DNA from: Adiantum capillus-veneris
Taxonomy: Eukaryota; Streptophyta; Polypodiopsida; Polypodiales; Pteridaceae
Direction of reading: 5' to 3'
Assembly: GCA_014529385.2 (NCBI GenBank)
Contig: CM043952.1
Span: 69,321,370-69,385,369 of the forward strand
DNA length: 64,000 bases
In this document: in pieces, positions 47,046-59,609 of the stretch
Numbering within the stretch: the stretch's first letter is position 1
How the letters are laid out: every line of letters begins with the position of its first letter
The notes under the pieces: generated by a model
Database searches by the model: none
Seen by the model: only the letters and a program-made list of their open reading frames with translations
What the model was told of the DNA's origin: nothing
Program-made: the position numbers and the translations under genes

Positions 47046-47296
47046 TAGAGAGAGACAAAGTGTCTCCCTCACATGCACTTTGCAAAGCCAAGTTGGTGCT
47101 ACAAGGCATTGTTAACTAGCATATCTTGCCGCCCAATGTCTACTACTTCTTGCAACCAAAGAGGATAGGCCTATCTAAGAAAATACGGGTCTATCGATGT
47201 AAGTTTCTTCAAAATCTAGCTACCCTGTAATTATTTCCATGATCTTGAGATCTTGGGCTACAACTTGCGACCTTCATAGCTACGAGCTATTGTTGA

Positions 47297-48464
47297 TCAC
47301 TGCAAACTAGCTACCCTTTTCTCCTCTTCTCTAGCACTCCTTGAGTGGCTACAAAGTCGATGAGACTCCTCGCGAGTGCCCCAATGTCCTATCTGGCAGC
47401 GTAGAGAATGGGAGCTAAGACGAAAGGAGGCAATGGTGCCGATCGCACTCAACGGGACTGGCTCAAGGATGTAGGGATGGGTTCGGTTACCTCGTCCGGA
47501 GAGGAAGAGAGATTTGTAGTTTGGGGCCATGTGTGTGGTGTAATGACTGAAGAAAGAACCTGCGGATTTCTCCCAAGCCGTGATACATTGGCATTGCAAG
47601 AAGGCCTCATTAACTTGGGAGTCGATTGACGCATCCTTGACCAAGTGACATGCATCCCATCTTCCAAACCATTTCTTGATGTCAAGCATCCACGCCAAAC
47701 TTAGTATTTTGCTCTTGCATGTCTTTTGGATCTTTTGACTTGCTTCATATGCGATTCTAGGAAGTCGATACAAAGGGCTATGTTGTGTCTTAAGCATGTA
47801 CTGCATAACCCTTTGCATGCCCAAGACCTCAATGGGAAGCGATCCGGACTCAAGAAGTAAGAGCATGTAGGGTGTTTGTGTCTTGACTTGGAGAAAGTGG
47901 GTGAGAAAACGCTTTTGGACATTCTCAAACTCTTTCCAAGTAGAATTCCCAATGCTACTACCCCACACCTCCACTCCATAAAGAAGCACCAGTGTCACCA
48001 ATGTGTCAAAGAGGTACTCTTTGAGAGCCCAACACTTGATTTCTCCAGCATTGCACATGTTCTCAAATGCATAATAAGACCTCTTTCCGGCTTCCAAGTG
48101 ACGCATTACGCAATCCTTCCATTTATGATTGGATGGAACCTGAAGGCCAAGGTACTTGAAGCTATCTACCACTTCAAGTTTCATTGTTGTATACAATGCA
48201 TGGATTTTTATCATTGAGGGTCTTTACAAGCATAACCTTGGTTTTGGATCCATTCACGATCAGCCTGCTATGTAGGCAAAAGCGTTCCAAGACACTCATA
48301 AGCTTTTGTGCATCTTCTAAGGTATGTGTCAAGAGCACTACATTATCGGCATAAATCAAAAGCATGATCACCGCATTTCCGATCTTAAACTCTTCTATGC
48401 CTTCTTGTTGCATAAAATCAAGAACCATGCATTCCAATTCATCAGTCAGTAGCCCAAAGAGGGC

Positions 48465-48465
<1 letters not shown>
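47297..48465 (-). pseudogene. LINE copy 3, fragment of RT with mutated active site
   Basis: Reading leftwards, RT begins at SPALFGLLTDELE (48460) directly after a (GA)n array. The active-site box reads YADN (48342-48353) where copy 1 has YADD, so the second catalytic Asp is lost. After a small shift near 48190 the frame continues through FKYLGLQVPSNHKW and KCWALKEYLFDTLVT to QIGHWGTREESHRLC. There the LINE similarity ends, before the zinc motif. It is clearly more diverged than copies 1 and 2 and lacks ORF1, the endonuclease and the 3' end. Confidence 0.85.
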
Positions 48466-48498
<33 letters not shown>

Positions 48499-49229
48499 TT
48501 TTCTTGATCTTCTTTTATGAAATTGTCAACAGTGAGGAACTTGAGGGTAAGAGGGGCCATGGCGGCACCATTTTACTAGTGGGAGTAATGTGTGCCCATC
48601 TATATGTGATATTTTGTAATTAAAGGTGATGGGTCATGTACTAATATAATGAATGATCCGCATATATATCCATACTCTATATAATGGAGCTTAAAATGTT
48701 TAATAAAGGAGAGGGACTCCACTTGTCACTCATTGGTTCACTTGAAAAGAAACCTTACAAAACATCTAGTTTAAAATGCAAAAGTGAACAATAAGACTGT
48801 AGGAAATGAAAAGCCCTTTTGACAATGTAATTTTTTTTTTCTTTTTGCGGACAAAACTCACAATGGTGAGTAAATTATATTTACAACCACAAAAAATTAC
48901 ATTCTTGACATGCTTGTGCGGAGTCATGAAAACTCTTAGAGGTCATTGATACATCGGCTAAAAGGGGAGCCACCCTGCGAGCACACCCTGCAAGCAACTC
49001 AGTGTCCTTATCTATGAGACTCACTTAAAGAGATGCCAATTAGCATGCTCTATTCAATCAAAGTTCTCACGTTTTCCAAAGACCAGAATGGACTCCCCCT
49101 ACTTTCTTCTATTATCTCTATGAACTTGGTTGTTTCCATAATTCTGTCAAATAATAAACAATCGTTTCTAGCCTTCAAGACCTATTTGAAGTAGAAAAAT
49201 CTAACAATTTGTGTCGCAATAAGCAGCTC
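48466..49229. other. (GA)15 array and unassigned AT-rich stretch
   Basis: The GA run 48466-48495 is fused to the RT of LINE copy 3. From 48496 to 49229 I see no gene, repeat partner or transposon end; a T-rich tract lies at about 48832-48845. Confidence 0.6.
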
Positions 49230-49683
49230 CTAGCTTTTAAGAACCTTCCATCCCAACAATAGATCGTTCTTATAAAAGCCTATCTTCCAGGTCCTTTGCA
49301 CCCATTTGCATATCTTACCCGCAAGGCCGCTTATCACACTGCATTCCTTGAAATGGTGGGAGAGGTCTTCGCTAGCCATTCTGCATTGAGAGCATCTATC
49401 CGGAAAAATTCCCCTAGCAATATCCTTTACCGCAATTGGCAAGGCTCCCCACAATACCTTCCAAAGAAAAAATTTCATATTGAATGGCCAATGTGGGTAC
49501 CAGATGTTCTTGGTGACTTCCTCCTATCTTGACTCTGGCCACTTCATGCTCCACTATTTGTTCAATGGAGAGAACCATTCCATTGAATCCATAAGTGTGT
49601 GGTTTGGTTTGAGGCTTAAAGAAGTGTCTTTCCTTAGGCCATTGCCATGCTTTCCACTCAAACTTAGACTCACAGCTTGACAA
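49230..49683 (-). pseudogene. Fragment of another LINE: RT zinc-binding (zf-RVT-like) domain
   Basis: A frame 49230-49478 reads KFFLWKVLWGALPIAVKD, then CSQCRMASEDLSHHFKEC, the pattern of the zinc-binding domain after RT in plant L1-type LINEs. A second frame (49414-49683) upstream probably continues it after a shift near 49450. The family differs from the LINE at 37-48 kb, whose C-terminal motif is spaced differently. Confidence 0.6.
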
Positions 49684-50048
49684 TGTAAAGTTGAAAGCCT
49701 TTCTGCTTTACATAGAATAAATGTATGAATTTAAATGCACATAACAAGAAAAAGGTAATTTTAGTGGAAAACAAACACTTCAATAGGTATAAATAGTGCG
49801 AGCCAAACTATTTTTGTGGCAATTGAATACTTGAGGGACTCTTGAAACTTTGATTTTTGAAGACATATCTTTTTGAGGGTCTTTTTTCTAAAGACCAATA
49901 TTTTTAAAAAAACTTGTATAAATTTGGATTCTTTTAAAGATATTGAGAAAAAGAAGACAGCTCAGATGTCCATGCATTGAATTGGGGTTGTCTTGCTTTG
50001 AGGACATGCATGCAAATGAAGGGATTTTTATCCATGTTACTGACCATC
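49684..50048. other. Unassigned stretch
   Basis: AT-rich flank left of the truncated LTR. No gene or repeat partner seen. Confidence 0.5.
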
Positions 50049-50562
50049 ATGAACAATACTTTAAAAGAGAGAGAAATTAAGCAATTTACAACAGTTCAGG
50101 ACCGGATTTGCATGGAGCCGTTCCCCCCTCCAATAGGCTTTGTATTATGGTTTCTCCCATGAAGAGAGACATTTTACAATACAATTCTTTGTGTTTTTTC
50201 AATACTAGCTAGTGTATTGAAATGGAAACTTAAAGCACTAAGCAAAACACTTATCAAACACAACATCAATTCCCTCACGTTCTCAGACACAAGACCTCAC
50301 ACACCTTCGAAGATGGTGAGAGCTAGCGGGGTATGAGAGTAGATTGAGAGGAAGAAGGAGTAGTCTTACGAGAAAGATGTACATCTCCTGACATAATCAC
50401 TCATATTATCATAGCTTAGCTTAGTAATTAGCATGGTAGAGGAAATGAGCATGCATTGAAGCTTGGCTATTGGTTGGATTTGCATCACAAAGCCAAGAGT
50501 TGTTGGTGTAGGCCTCCCTTCTCACAAGCTAGGAGTAGGTGATAAGCTTTTCGTTAAAGCTT

Positions 50563-50640
<78 letters not shown>

Positions 50641-51154
50641 TTCTTACTCTACACATGAGCTTGTGTGAGTGTGTGTGGATAATTGCCTTTGAAAAATCAG
50701 AACCCCCCTCTCTCTTGGTAGAACCCTCTTGCTATTTTCTCTTCCTAGCACCTCATTGGACCGCCCTAAGCTTAGCGAATAGGATTTCAGAAGCATAAGT
50801 GATAGCCTTCTGACATGTGTCCCCCTTTCCCCTTTTGTGAGAGCTTTAGGTAATTAATTAATTCAACTAAAATCTCATTGGACCCTTTTCCTCCTGGCCA
50901 ATAGGAATCAGGCAAGCCATCGGGCTGCTGAATGCTCATTGGACCCCTTGGGAGACTGTCCAATAGTCTTCTAGAGAGCTTAAGTACTATTGGTTCTTTT
51001 ATTAGGTGTTTTTAAATTAATTAAACTAGATTTACTCTAGACTAATTCTCACTGGTCCACCTCCATGGCCATTCAATAGGATTTGAGTACACCTTGTGGA
51101 CATCTGGCCTACGGAGCTGACATGTGTCCCTCTTTCCCTTTGTGTAAAGGGAGC

Positions 51155-51212
<58 letters not shown>

Positions 51213-51215
51213 ATT
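50049..51215 (-). repeat. Gypsy 3' LTR, outer end missing
   Basis: It aligns with 56642-57730, starting at ATGAACAATACTT. It contains (GA)n at 50566-50638, where the right LTR has only about 16 bp. It ends around a (GT)n run at 51156-51210. Similarity beyond the GT run is weak, so this boundary is uncertain. Confidence 0.8.
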
Positions 51216-51375
51216 TGCTTACGCTTGGGAAGCATTGACAAGGTTTAGGTTATAATTTTATTGTATGCCTTGCATCCATCTAGCATCTTCAAAAGGATAA
51301 TTCTTAAACTTAATAAGATATCATCGAATAGCCTTACCGCCTCTTAGTACCTTGTCTTCATGTCAGAGGTATGGA

Positions 51376-52701
51376 CTCGGGCTACATCACCTCTTCTTGG
51401 TCCTCAATCTTCGGTGGGTCTTCAATAGTTGGTTCTTGAGGTGGCTCTCCTTTGTAAGGCTTTAATAGGCTCACATGAAAAGAATTGTGTATGAGCCAAT
51501 GGCTGGGCCACTTGAATTGATAGGCCATCTCATTGATTGGCCTAAGAATCTGGAAGGGACCATAGTACCTTTTTGCTAACTTAGCATAGTACTTTTGGTG
51601 TCCTGTAGGATTCTTGCCCGTCGTGTGCCTTAATCGAGCCTTGCAAAATTTGAGTTAAATCCAATCATTTTCTTTAAGGGTTTGGGCTCTTTTGTGCTTA
51701 TCAGCAGCAGCCTTTTGCCTTTGCTATGAGATAGAGATAGCATCCTTAATCTTTTGGAAAGATTCTTGTAGGTCTCGGCTATACTCATCTGTAGCAAAGA
51801 TCTTCCCGTGTACCTTAAGTAGCAGGGGACTTTTTGATCTTCCCTCAATTACCTCAAAAGGTGATTTTCCCATGGAAGTATGTACAATATTATTATAGGC
51901 ATACTCCACTAAGGGTAAGTACTTCTCCCATTGGGATCTTTGATCTAATTCTGTTACATAGGCTTTTAGTAGATTGAGAATTGTTAGGTTAGCTATTTCA
52001 CTTTGGCCATCCGTTTGTGGGTGATAGGCCGAAGAGAAGTTTAGCCTTGTCCGTAAATTCTCAAAGAGACCCTTCCAGAAATTACTGGTCATTCTAGGAT
52101 CTCTATCCAACACTATGGACATTGGCAAGCCATGGTACTTGAAGATTTGTGAAATGAAGAGGGTTGCCATTTTATGGGCTTTGATAGTCTTTTTGACAGC
52201 TATAAAATGATCTTGTTTACTGAACCTGTCTACTATCATCCATATTCCCGTAATCCCATGGATAGACTTAGGCAATCCAAAGATAAAATCCATGGATATG
52301 ATCTCCCATGGTGGATTAGGGATTGGAAAAGGTTGAAGCAATCCAGGCTGCTTCCCTCTATCAAACTTTGTCTTTTGGCATACCACACATTTAGAAACAT
52401 ACTCTTGTATGTTTTCTTTCATGGTAGGCCAATAGAAATATGTTTCAATCCCCTTTATGGTAGAATGAATCCCTCTATGCCCTGCATAAGGAGGAGCATG
52501 AGATTCATACATTACTTTCTCGCAGAGTGTGTTAGTAACACATAGTCTATTGCCATAGAGAAGATAACCATCGTGTAAAGTAAATGGTTCCTCTTTCTTC
52601 CCTAGTGCAAGGGCTGAAATCACATCTCTAAAATCGGGATCAATAACATACTCATGTATCATAGAAGATAGATCATTGTGAGTTGCTATAAAAAACCACA
52701 T
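51376..52701 (-). pseudogene. Gypsy integrase
   Basis: The main frame 51724-52701 has the zinc region (HAPPYAGHRGIHSTIKGI, then CVVCQKTK). The catalytic core follows with ISMDFIFGLPKS and IVLDRDPRMTSNFW, then SSAYHPQTDGQSE. D, D and E residues are in the expected order. The frame shifts near 51720. The C-terminal part then reads on to about 51376, with [14 protein letters not shown] and [21 protein letters not shown], the usual post-integrase region. Confidence 0.9.
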
Positions 52702-53807
52702 TCACTCTTGGCCGTCTTGAGAGTGCATCGGTTACTTGATTATGCTTGCCACCAATGTGAGCAATATGAAAAGCAAAGTGCGAAAGGAAATTTTCCCACC
52801 TCATTTGTTTGTTGGAGAGCTTGTTATGCGTCATGAAGTACTTAAGACTTTGGTGATCCATTCGTAGAATGAAAGGAGTCCCCAATAAATAGTGCTACCA
52901 TGAGTCTAAGGCATGTAGAACTGCAAGGAGTTCCTTTTCACATATGCCTAGAGCTTGCTCAACAGGGTCAAGCCTTCGACTCTCATAGCCTATGGTGTGC
53001 CCTTCTTGGAGAAAAACAGCCCCAAGGCAATCACCACAAGCATTAGATTGGACCTCAAATGGCTTTGAGAGATCCTGTAGTGTAAGCACAGGTTGAGAGA
53101 TAAGCTTTTCTTTAAGGTTTTCAAAAGTATTTTTCTCCTTGGCAGACCATATGTACCTAACGTTTTTCTTTGTTAGTATGCACACATACCTATAAAGCTT
53201 CTTAGTTCATGAAGATTCCTTGGTTTAGACATCCTTTTATTACCTCTAACTTTGATGGATCCATTTGGATTCCATCTTGAGAGATAATGTGACCTAAATA
53301 CTGAATCTCTTGTAAGAAAAATTCACTTTTCTTTTGATTAACATAAAGTTTATTCTCTCTTAAAACTTGAAATATTACCTGGAGGTGTTGCTTGTGTTCG
53401 TCTAATGAATTAGAGTAGATGATGATATCATCAAAGAACACTCCAGTAAAGGTTCGGTGAGGCTTGAATAGCTTCTCCATCAAGCGGTTGAATGTGGCTG
53501 GAGCATTGGCCAAGCCAAAAGGCATGACAATGTATTTGTAAAGACTAAACATAGTGCAAAATGCGGTCTTTACAATGTCTTGATCAACTATCCTTACTTG
53601 ATGATAGCCACTTTTTAGGTAAATCCTACTGAAGTAGGTGGAACCTTGAACCTTATCAAATAGGTCTTCTACCTGTGGAATGGGAAACCTATTCTTGATA
53701 GTGATCCTATTTGGTGCTCTATAGTTGACACACATACGATATGTGCCATTTTTCTTTTGCACTAATAGCACAAGAGAACAAAATGGAGATGAGCTAGGCC
53801 TAACCAT
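52673..53807 (-). pseudogene. Gypsy reverse transcriptase and RNase H
   Basis: RT (53202-53807) has VRPSSSPFCSLVLLVQKKNG, YHQVRIVD, MPFGLANAPATFNRLM and the active site [13 protein letters not shown] (F-F-D-D). A shift near 53200 leads to RNase H (52895-53185: FEVQSNACGDCLGAVFLQEG). In that segment the usual catalytic Asp after QS is Asn; the plus-strand relative has QCDACG. A stop near 52890 separates the RNase H end (52673-52885). Confidence 0.88.
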
Positions 53808-53822
53808 GCCCTTCTCAACTAA

Positions 53823-54830
53823 CTAATGCACTTGCCGCATAATCTCCTCTTGTTGAGCTTGAGGAACTCTATAAGGATGTTTGTTAGGCGGTGAACTTCC
53901 TGGAAGAAGTTCAATTGCATGGTCATCATTGCCTCGTTTAGGAGGTAGCTCACAAGGGATGTCGTTTAAGACATCTTGAAACCCATTGAGAAAATTGGAT
54001 AACTCTAATTCCTTTTGATTGTGTATATTTTCTTTTGCTAAAACATTAGGTTCATTTTCAGAGTCTTTAACAAAAATCATGTACACGGAAATAGAGCTCT
54101 TTATTGACTTATTGCAACCTTGTGTATGTACAATGGGTATGGTGTTACCCATTTCCTTCGAATCTATGTACATATCTTTTTTCCTAAACCTAAAGGAGAT
54201 TCTCCTTTCAGGGAATTTAACATTGGCAACTATGCGATCAAACCATGGTGCCCCTAGGATTACATTCTCATGCTTGAGAGGAGAGATAAAGAAGTCCTCT
54301 TTGTCCACATAGCTTTGGACATGGAGCCTCAATTTCTCGATTAAGGGAGTGACTCAAGCTTCTTGCCCCTTGAAAGCACCGTCTGCAGGAAGGACATCTC
54401 CCATCTCGTAATCTTGTATGTCTAGCTTGGTGGCCAACTTTGTGGATATGAAATTGTGAGTAGAACCAGGGTCAAAGAGAATAAAAGCATCATGTTCTCT
54501 TACCTTTCCCCAAGCATGGCATAGAGGAGATCCTTTGTGGTGAGTTTCCTCCTCTTGGATTTCAACCAAGGTAGCTCTAGAAGGCTCATGGCGGGTGTTC
54601 TTTTGGGGAAAAGCGCGGTACGCATGGCATTGCTCGCCGCACTTGAAACAACAGTTATCCTTGCGATAACACTGAAGCTCTTCATGAGAGAGTTTGTTTT
54701 TACCTTTGTAGACTCCCTTCTCCTTAGCTTTGTTGGAGTTGCCCTTAGCAGATGTTTGGACATTGTCCTTCCCCTTAGGCTCATTGGAACCCTTGTTTTT
54801 TGTGAGCTTAAAATTTCTTTTAGCCCCCAT
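53823..54830 (-). pseudogene. Gypsy zinc knuckle, protease and RT linker
   Basis: The frame 54354-54830 has a CCHC-like knuckle (CFKCGEQCHAYRAF; the last Cys is replaced) and the protease site LFDPGSTHNFIS. A TGA at 54351-54353 interrupts. The frame 53823-54332 continues with the protease end (VILGAPWFDRI) and the linker to RT, ending at TAG (53823-53825) just before RT. All these parts share one phase, so simple nonsense changes and not shifts separate them. Confidence 0.85.
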
Positions 54831-54842
54831 TTGGAAATTGAT

Positions 54843-56093
54843 TCAAGAAGCCACCATAGTATGCTGTATAACCGCCGATATGGTGCGTGGCCTTTGTGAG
54901 TTGACATACTGCGTCATTTCTTCAGTTAAGCCCACACAAAATTGTTGCTTTTGCTCTCCAAAATCCAACTTCTTAAAGACAATGGCTTTGAGTTGTAAGT
55001 CCCAAAACTTGTCTACGTATTTGTGAATGGACTCATAGGGAGAGAGCTTCAAGCTTCACCATCGGTGAGTACTTTGTCTTTTGGCATCGGTGGCCAAAAA
55101 CTGCTTCATAATGGAAGCTCTTAAAGCTTTCCATGTTCGATGAGCTTAACCGTTGGCCCGTAGGCTAGACCACCATTGCCTGTCGGACTTCTGAAAGTGC
55201 ATAGCTACATGGCATAGCTTAGAGGACTCCATGAAGCCCTCATCTCCAAACACCGCATCGAACTGTTGGATAAAGGCCAAGATTTTGTCCGTAGCACCAA
55301 AGGTGGCATTGTAGATAAGGAAAGAGATGCTCTTCCCTCCCTCTTTGAACTTTTTGAGCTTGGACGAACTCTTCCACGTGGCATAGGATTTCCTATGGCC
55401 TCTTCTTTTTGATGGTTCAAAGGTCACCATCACTTTCTTTAGAAGGTGAAGAATTTGAGTAAGATGGAGAAGAGGGTGACCTCTTTCTCGCCTTTTTCTT
55501 GCCTTAATCTTGTTTGTCTTCCCCATCACTTTCATAAGAGGAAGAGGATGAAGAAGATGGAGAAGAGGGTGTCCTGTTTCTCGCCTTTTTCTTCTCTTGC
55601 GTTTTGTCATCCCTGTTTGAATTATGTTGTGGAGAAGCATGCGATGGTCTTCTCCGTTTTGGAGGTGATGGAGAGCGTTTAGCCCACCGTCTTCGTGGAG
55701 CCATCTCCATCGAGATGGCAAGAGACTCACCTCTTTCTCGTTCCCTCGGTGGAGGCTCTTGAATTCTCCTTTGGGAAGGAGACGCATCATCAAGAAGCAA
55801 ATTTTTGAGCCTTCGTAAGGATTCTCTTCTTCTTCCCGAATCGAAGAGAGGCCTCTTTTGGAAGTCTCGCAAGGAGGCTTCCTAGGTGCTCTCTCATCAT
55901 GGTGGGGAGCTTGGAGAATCCCATGAGCACGAAGCTGCCGTTGCACTTCACTTTGGAGGGATCGATTGCCCATGGCTTGTTGAAGCCTGGAAACAAGATA
56001 GCTAACAAGCATAGGGGCATCATTAGTAGCGTGCTCATTAGCAAAATCAAAGTTATCAACATTAATTTCACTCTCTTTACTATTGTTAGCCAT
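54843..56093 (-). pseudogene. Gypsy gag
   Basis: It starts at ATG 56093 (MANNSKESEINVDNFDFAN) and is open to 55146 with a Ser/Arg/Lys-rich middle and AFIQQFDAVFGDEGFMESSK near the end. A stop at 55146-55148 and a damaged join follow. Then 54843-55052 (SIHKYVDKFWDLQLKAI, FCVGLTEEMTQYVNSQRP) runs to a TGA at 54843-54845, where the plus-strand copy has Arg. It is homologous to the gag at 23179. Confidence 0.85.
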
Positions 56094-56483
56094 TCTAACA
56101 ACTTTTAGGTGTAAAATTTTTAGGTGTACTTTGGCACTTCAAGCCCTAGTTGCTACTCCTCTTTACCCCTTTAGAAAAAGCACTCAAGCTATTGTACCCG
56201 TGGCTCGAATACCATTAATTGCAAGGAATAGAAGAGAGTGTCGTTCAACACCAAAATAGCACCAGCTCCTGTCAAGCTTCTAATAGCTCAATAGTGGTTG
56301 CCATAGGCAAGCCCCATAGGACTCCAGTATTAAGACCATAGTTCTCGACGGTGATGCATAAGGGCAGGCACATTGCAAGGCTGAAAAATCCTTATTCTAC
56401 TTAGTCACATGCAATTAATAATACCAACCATTTATAGCTAGCTTGAGGACCTCCCTTCTTGAGCAAGAAAAGAGAAACCTTGT

Positions 56484-56495
56484 GCTGTGATACCA
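56484..56495 (-). promoter_or_regulatory. Gypsy primer-binding site
   Basis: On the minus strand TGGTATCACAGC follows the 5' LTR after one base. It is close to the methionine-tRNA type site. The non-coding leader between it and gag (56094-56483) is about 390 bases and aligns with the leader before 23179. Confidence 0.75.
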
Positions 56496-56496
56496 A

Positions 56497-57693
56497 TGTA
56501 ACATTTAATGGTCTAGTAACTTGCGTGTAGCAGAAAATAGCATGAACATAGTGAGCATTTCATTAGAATAGATTCCTAATGAGAATAACAAGAGTGCTTG
56601 GGTGGAGGGAGCAACAAAAAGCATAACACCTAGTTAGATAGCATGAAAAATACTTCAAAAGACAGAGAAATTAAGCAATTGACAACAGTTGAGGATCGGA
56701 TTTGCATGGAGCCGGGTCCCCCCTCCAAAAGGCTTTGTATTATGGTTTCTCCCATGAAGAGAGACATTTTACAATACAATTCTTTGTGTTCCTTCAATAC
56801 TAGCTAGTGTATTGAAATGGAAACTTAAAGCACTAAGCAAAACACTTATCAAACACAACATCAATTCCCTCACGTTCTCAGACAGAAGACCTCACACACC
56901 TTCGAAGATGGTGAGAGCTAGCGGTGTATGAGAGTAGATTGAGAGGAAGAAGGAGTAGTCTTACGAGAAAGATGTACATCTCCTCACATAATCACTCATA
57001 TTATCATAGCTTAGCTTAGCAATAAGAATGGTAGAGGAGATGAGCATGCATTGAAGCTTGGCTCTTGGTTGTATTTGCATCACAAAGCCAAGAGTTGTTG
57101 ATGTAGGCCTCCGTTCTCACAAGCTTGGAGTAGGTGATAAGCTTTTCATTAAAGCTTGAGAAGAGAGAGAGAGAGAGTCTTCTTACTCTACACATGAGCT
57201 TGTGTAAGTGTGTGTGGATAATTGCCTTTAAAAAATCACTCCCCCCTCTCTCTCTTGGTCGACCCCTCTTGCTATTTGCTCTTCCTAGCACCTCATTGGA
57301 CCTCCCTAGGCTTAGCCAATAGGATTTCAGGAGCATAAGTGATAGCCTTCTGACATGTGTCCCCCTTTCCCCTTTTGTGAGAGCTTTAGGTAATTAATTA
57401 ATTCAACTAAACTCTCATTGGACCCCTTTGCCTCCTGGACAATAGGAATCAGGCAAGCCATTGGGCTGCTGAATGCTCATTGGACCCCTTGGGAGACTGT
57501 CCAATAGTCTTTTAGAGAGCTTAATTCCTATTGGTTCTTTTATTAAGTGTTTTTAAATTAATTAAACTAGATTTATTCTAGATTAATTCTCATTGTTCCA
57601 CCTCCATGGCCATCCAATAGGATTTGAGTACACCTTGTGGGCATCTGGTCTAGGGAGCTGATATGTGTCCCTCTTTCTCTTTGTGTGAAGGGA

Positions 57694-57730
<37 letters not shown>
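56497..57730 (-). repeat. Gypsy 5' LTR
   Basis: On the minus strand it ends CCATTAAATGTTACA next to the primer site. It includes a (GT)n run at about 57697-57728 at its far end. The true outer boundary may lie up to about 120 bases further right, because weak similarity (AGCATTG-ACA) to the left copy continues past the GT run. Confidence 0.8.
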
Positions 57731-58653
57731 AGTTTCTCTCTCATCCCCTACTTCTTGGGCTCACCCCCTCCTTTGTAGGACTTTGAAAAACTTTTTGGGA
57801 CACACACAAAGCATCCAATTTCCTAAGCTTTTGAGCATTGGACACAACCTTTGAATTTTGGAACCTTAGCATTTTGGAAGTCTTAATGGGCTGAACCTTA
57901 GGGTCTTTGAAGCCCATTGTTGCACATTGCTCTTTTCCATATGCCCCCCCCCTTTGGATCCCTATTTTCCCTCCTTTGGATCCCTACTGTGGCTGGTCTG
58001 CCAGTGATACCAGGTTAGCCGCACTGCCCTCTAGCCCGGCCTGAGAGTTAAAGTTCCAGTTTTTGAAATTCAAACCGCAAGAATAAGCCACATTTAGGAA
58101 CATGTGGTAACAAAAATAAAAAAATGTTTGGTTTCTCTTATTACTTCCACCACCAATTCCCCCTTCCTTGCTCGCGGGCATGCAATAGGCTGCTGCGTTT
58201 TCCCTTTTAAACCACCGTCTCTCTATCTCTTACCCTGATTCACTACCATCTAGCCAATAAAACAAGCCTAGATTGTTCTTTTCCATTGGTGGCTACCATG
58301 CATGAACTAGAGTCAGTCTCTCTCTTGCATTATTTATACACACACACCTTCACATTTTTTTAAAATTTCCTCTATCTCTTACCTCTCTCTCAGCCATACT
58401 CCAATGGTGGGCTGCCATACCTCACCCCTCCCTGTTCCATCTCGTCCACACTCCCTCGACCTCACTCTCCCCTCTTGTTTTCTTCCCACCGGCAGGCCGC
58501 GTTCCCTCACTATCTCCCCTCTTGTTTTCCTCCCACAGGCAGGCCGCGTTCCCTCTCTCTCTCTCTCTCTCTCACTATCTTCCCCCCCTCTCAATCACAC
58601 ACACTCTCTCTCTCTCTCTCTCTTCCCCTCGGTGTAGGAACCCGCCATGCAGC

Positions 58654-58740
<87 letters not shown>

Positions 58741-58796
58741 GGCCTGTGCAGGTGCAACATCATTGAGAGTACTCTCTCTCTCTCTCTCTAAATACA

Positions 58797-58852
<56 letters not shown>

Positions 58853-59609
58853 CCCCCTCCCATCTCTCCCCAGCGCCTCCCTCTCTCACTCTCGTTCTCT
58901 CGCTCTGTTTCCCTGTGCACAGTAAGCACGTAAGAAAAATGTATATTTATATATATATATTTTATTAAAATTAACCCTCCTCTCTCTTGTTCCCACACAC
59001 CACACCCTCTTCCTGTGCATATACGCACACATGTACCTACACATATGCACGCACACACAAGACATAAACACATACTCACACTCACGCACTCACATATATA
59101 CACACACCTAAACAAACTCACGCATAGATGCACTCACGAGCACCGACATGCATAAACGCACTCACACATATACACACACATGGACACATGCACACATATA
59201 TGCACCCACCGCAAAGAAGGGCGAAGGAAAATACGACATCGACACCATCGGTAAAGACGACTAGCTCGCGCGCCGCCGACACCAAAACAAAAGTGGCGCC
59301 GAAGGCAGGCCCGGCCGGCACCGAGAGGAATTAACACATAGCATCTCGGCTTCTCACAACAAATACCAATTCCGGCAGCCTTAAACCTCACACCGACCAC
59401 CCGAACCATCACCAAAAACCCTTGTAAATGCCTTGAACTCCACTCTTCCCTAATAACCTGCTAGTGGATTGTAAAAAAACCTCTCCCCACCCCACTGTTT
59501 CCTCTCTCTCTATCTCTAGCTTCTCTCCCTCTCTATCTCTCTTTCTAGAGAGGCATCTAGACCTTCTACAACGACTAATGGATATTTGCAAGGACCATTG
59601 GGTAAGGAC
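57731..59609. repeat. Low-complexity stretch, (CT)n and (AC)n arrays
   Basis: Arrays: (CT)n at about 58659-58736 and 58772-58788, (AC)n at about 58795-58849, and scattered ACAC-rich sequence to 59210. A 47-bp segment (CCTCTTGTTTTCTTCCCACC start) is tandemly repeated at 58471 and 58518. No gene is supported. Part may belong to the LTR that ends at 60559, whose left end I could not find. Confidence 0.7.

Larger units (their letters stand above)
50049..57730 (-). mobile_element. Ty3/gypsy element, minus strand, with both LTRs
   Basis: It is of the same family as the plus-strand element at 21.5-27.8 kb but much better preserved. The 3' LTR (left) lacks about 145 bp at its outer end, so no target duplication can be read. 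The LTRs differ by roughly 5% in the first 150 aligned bases, plus a long (GA)n present only in the left copy. Gag and pol have about half a dozen stops or shifts. Confidence 0.9.

Noticed and set aside
47408-47629. 73-codon plus frame as a host gene
   Set aside because: Antisense to LINE copy 3 RT; no support.
57990-58050. Possible tRNA from GATACCAGGTTAGCCGCACTGC-like bases
   Set aside because: No cloverleaf could be drawn with a T-arm and acceptor stem.
58379-58797. Arg-Glu and Ser-Leu frames
   Set aside because: Products of (CT)n arrays and the 47-bp tandem repeat.
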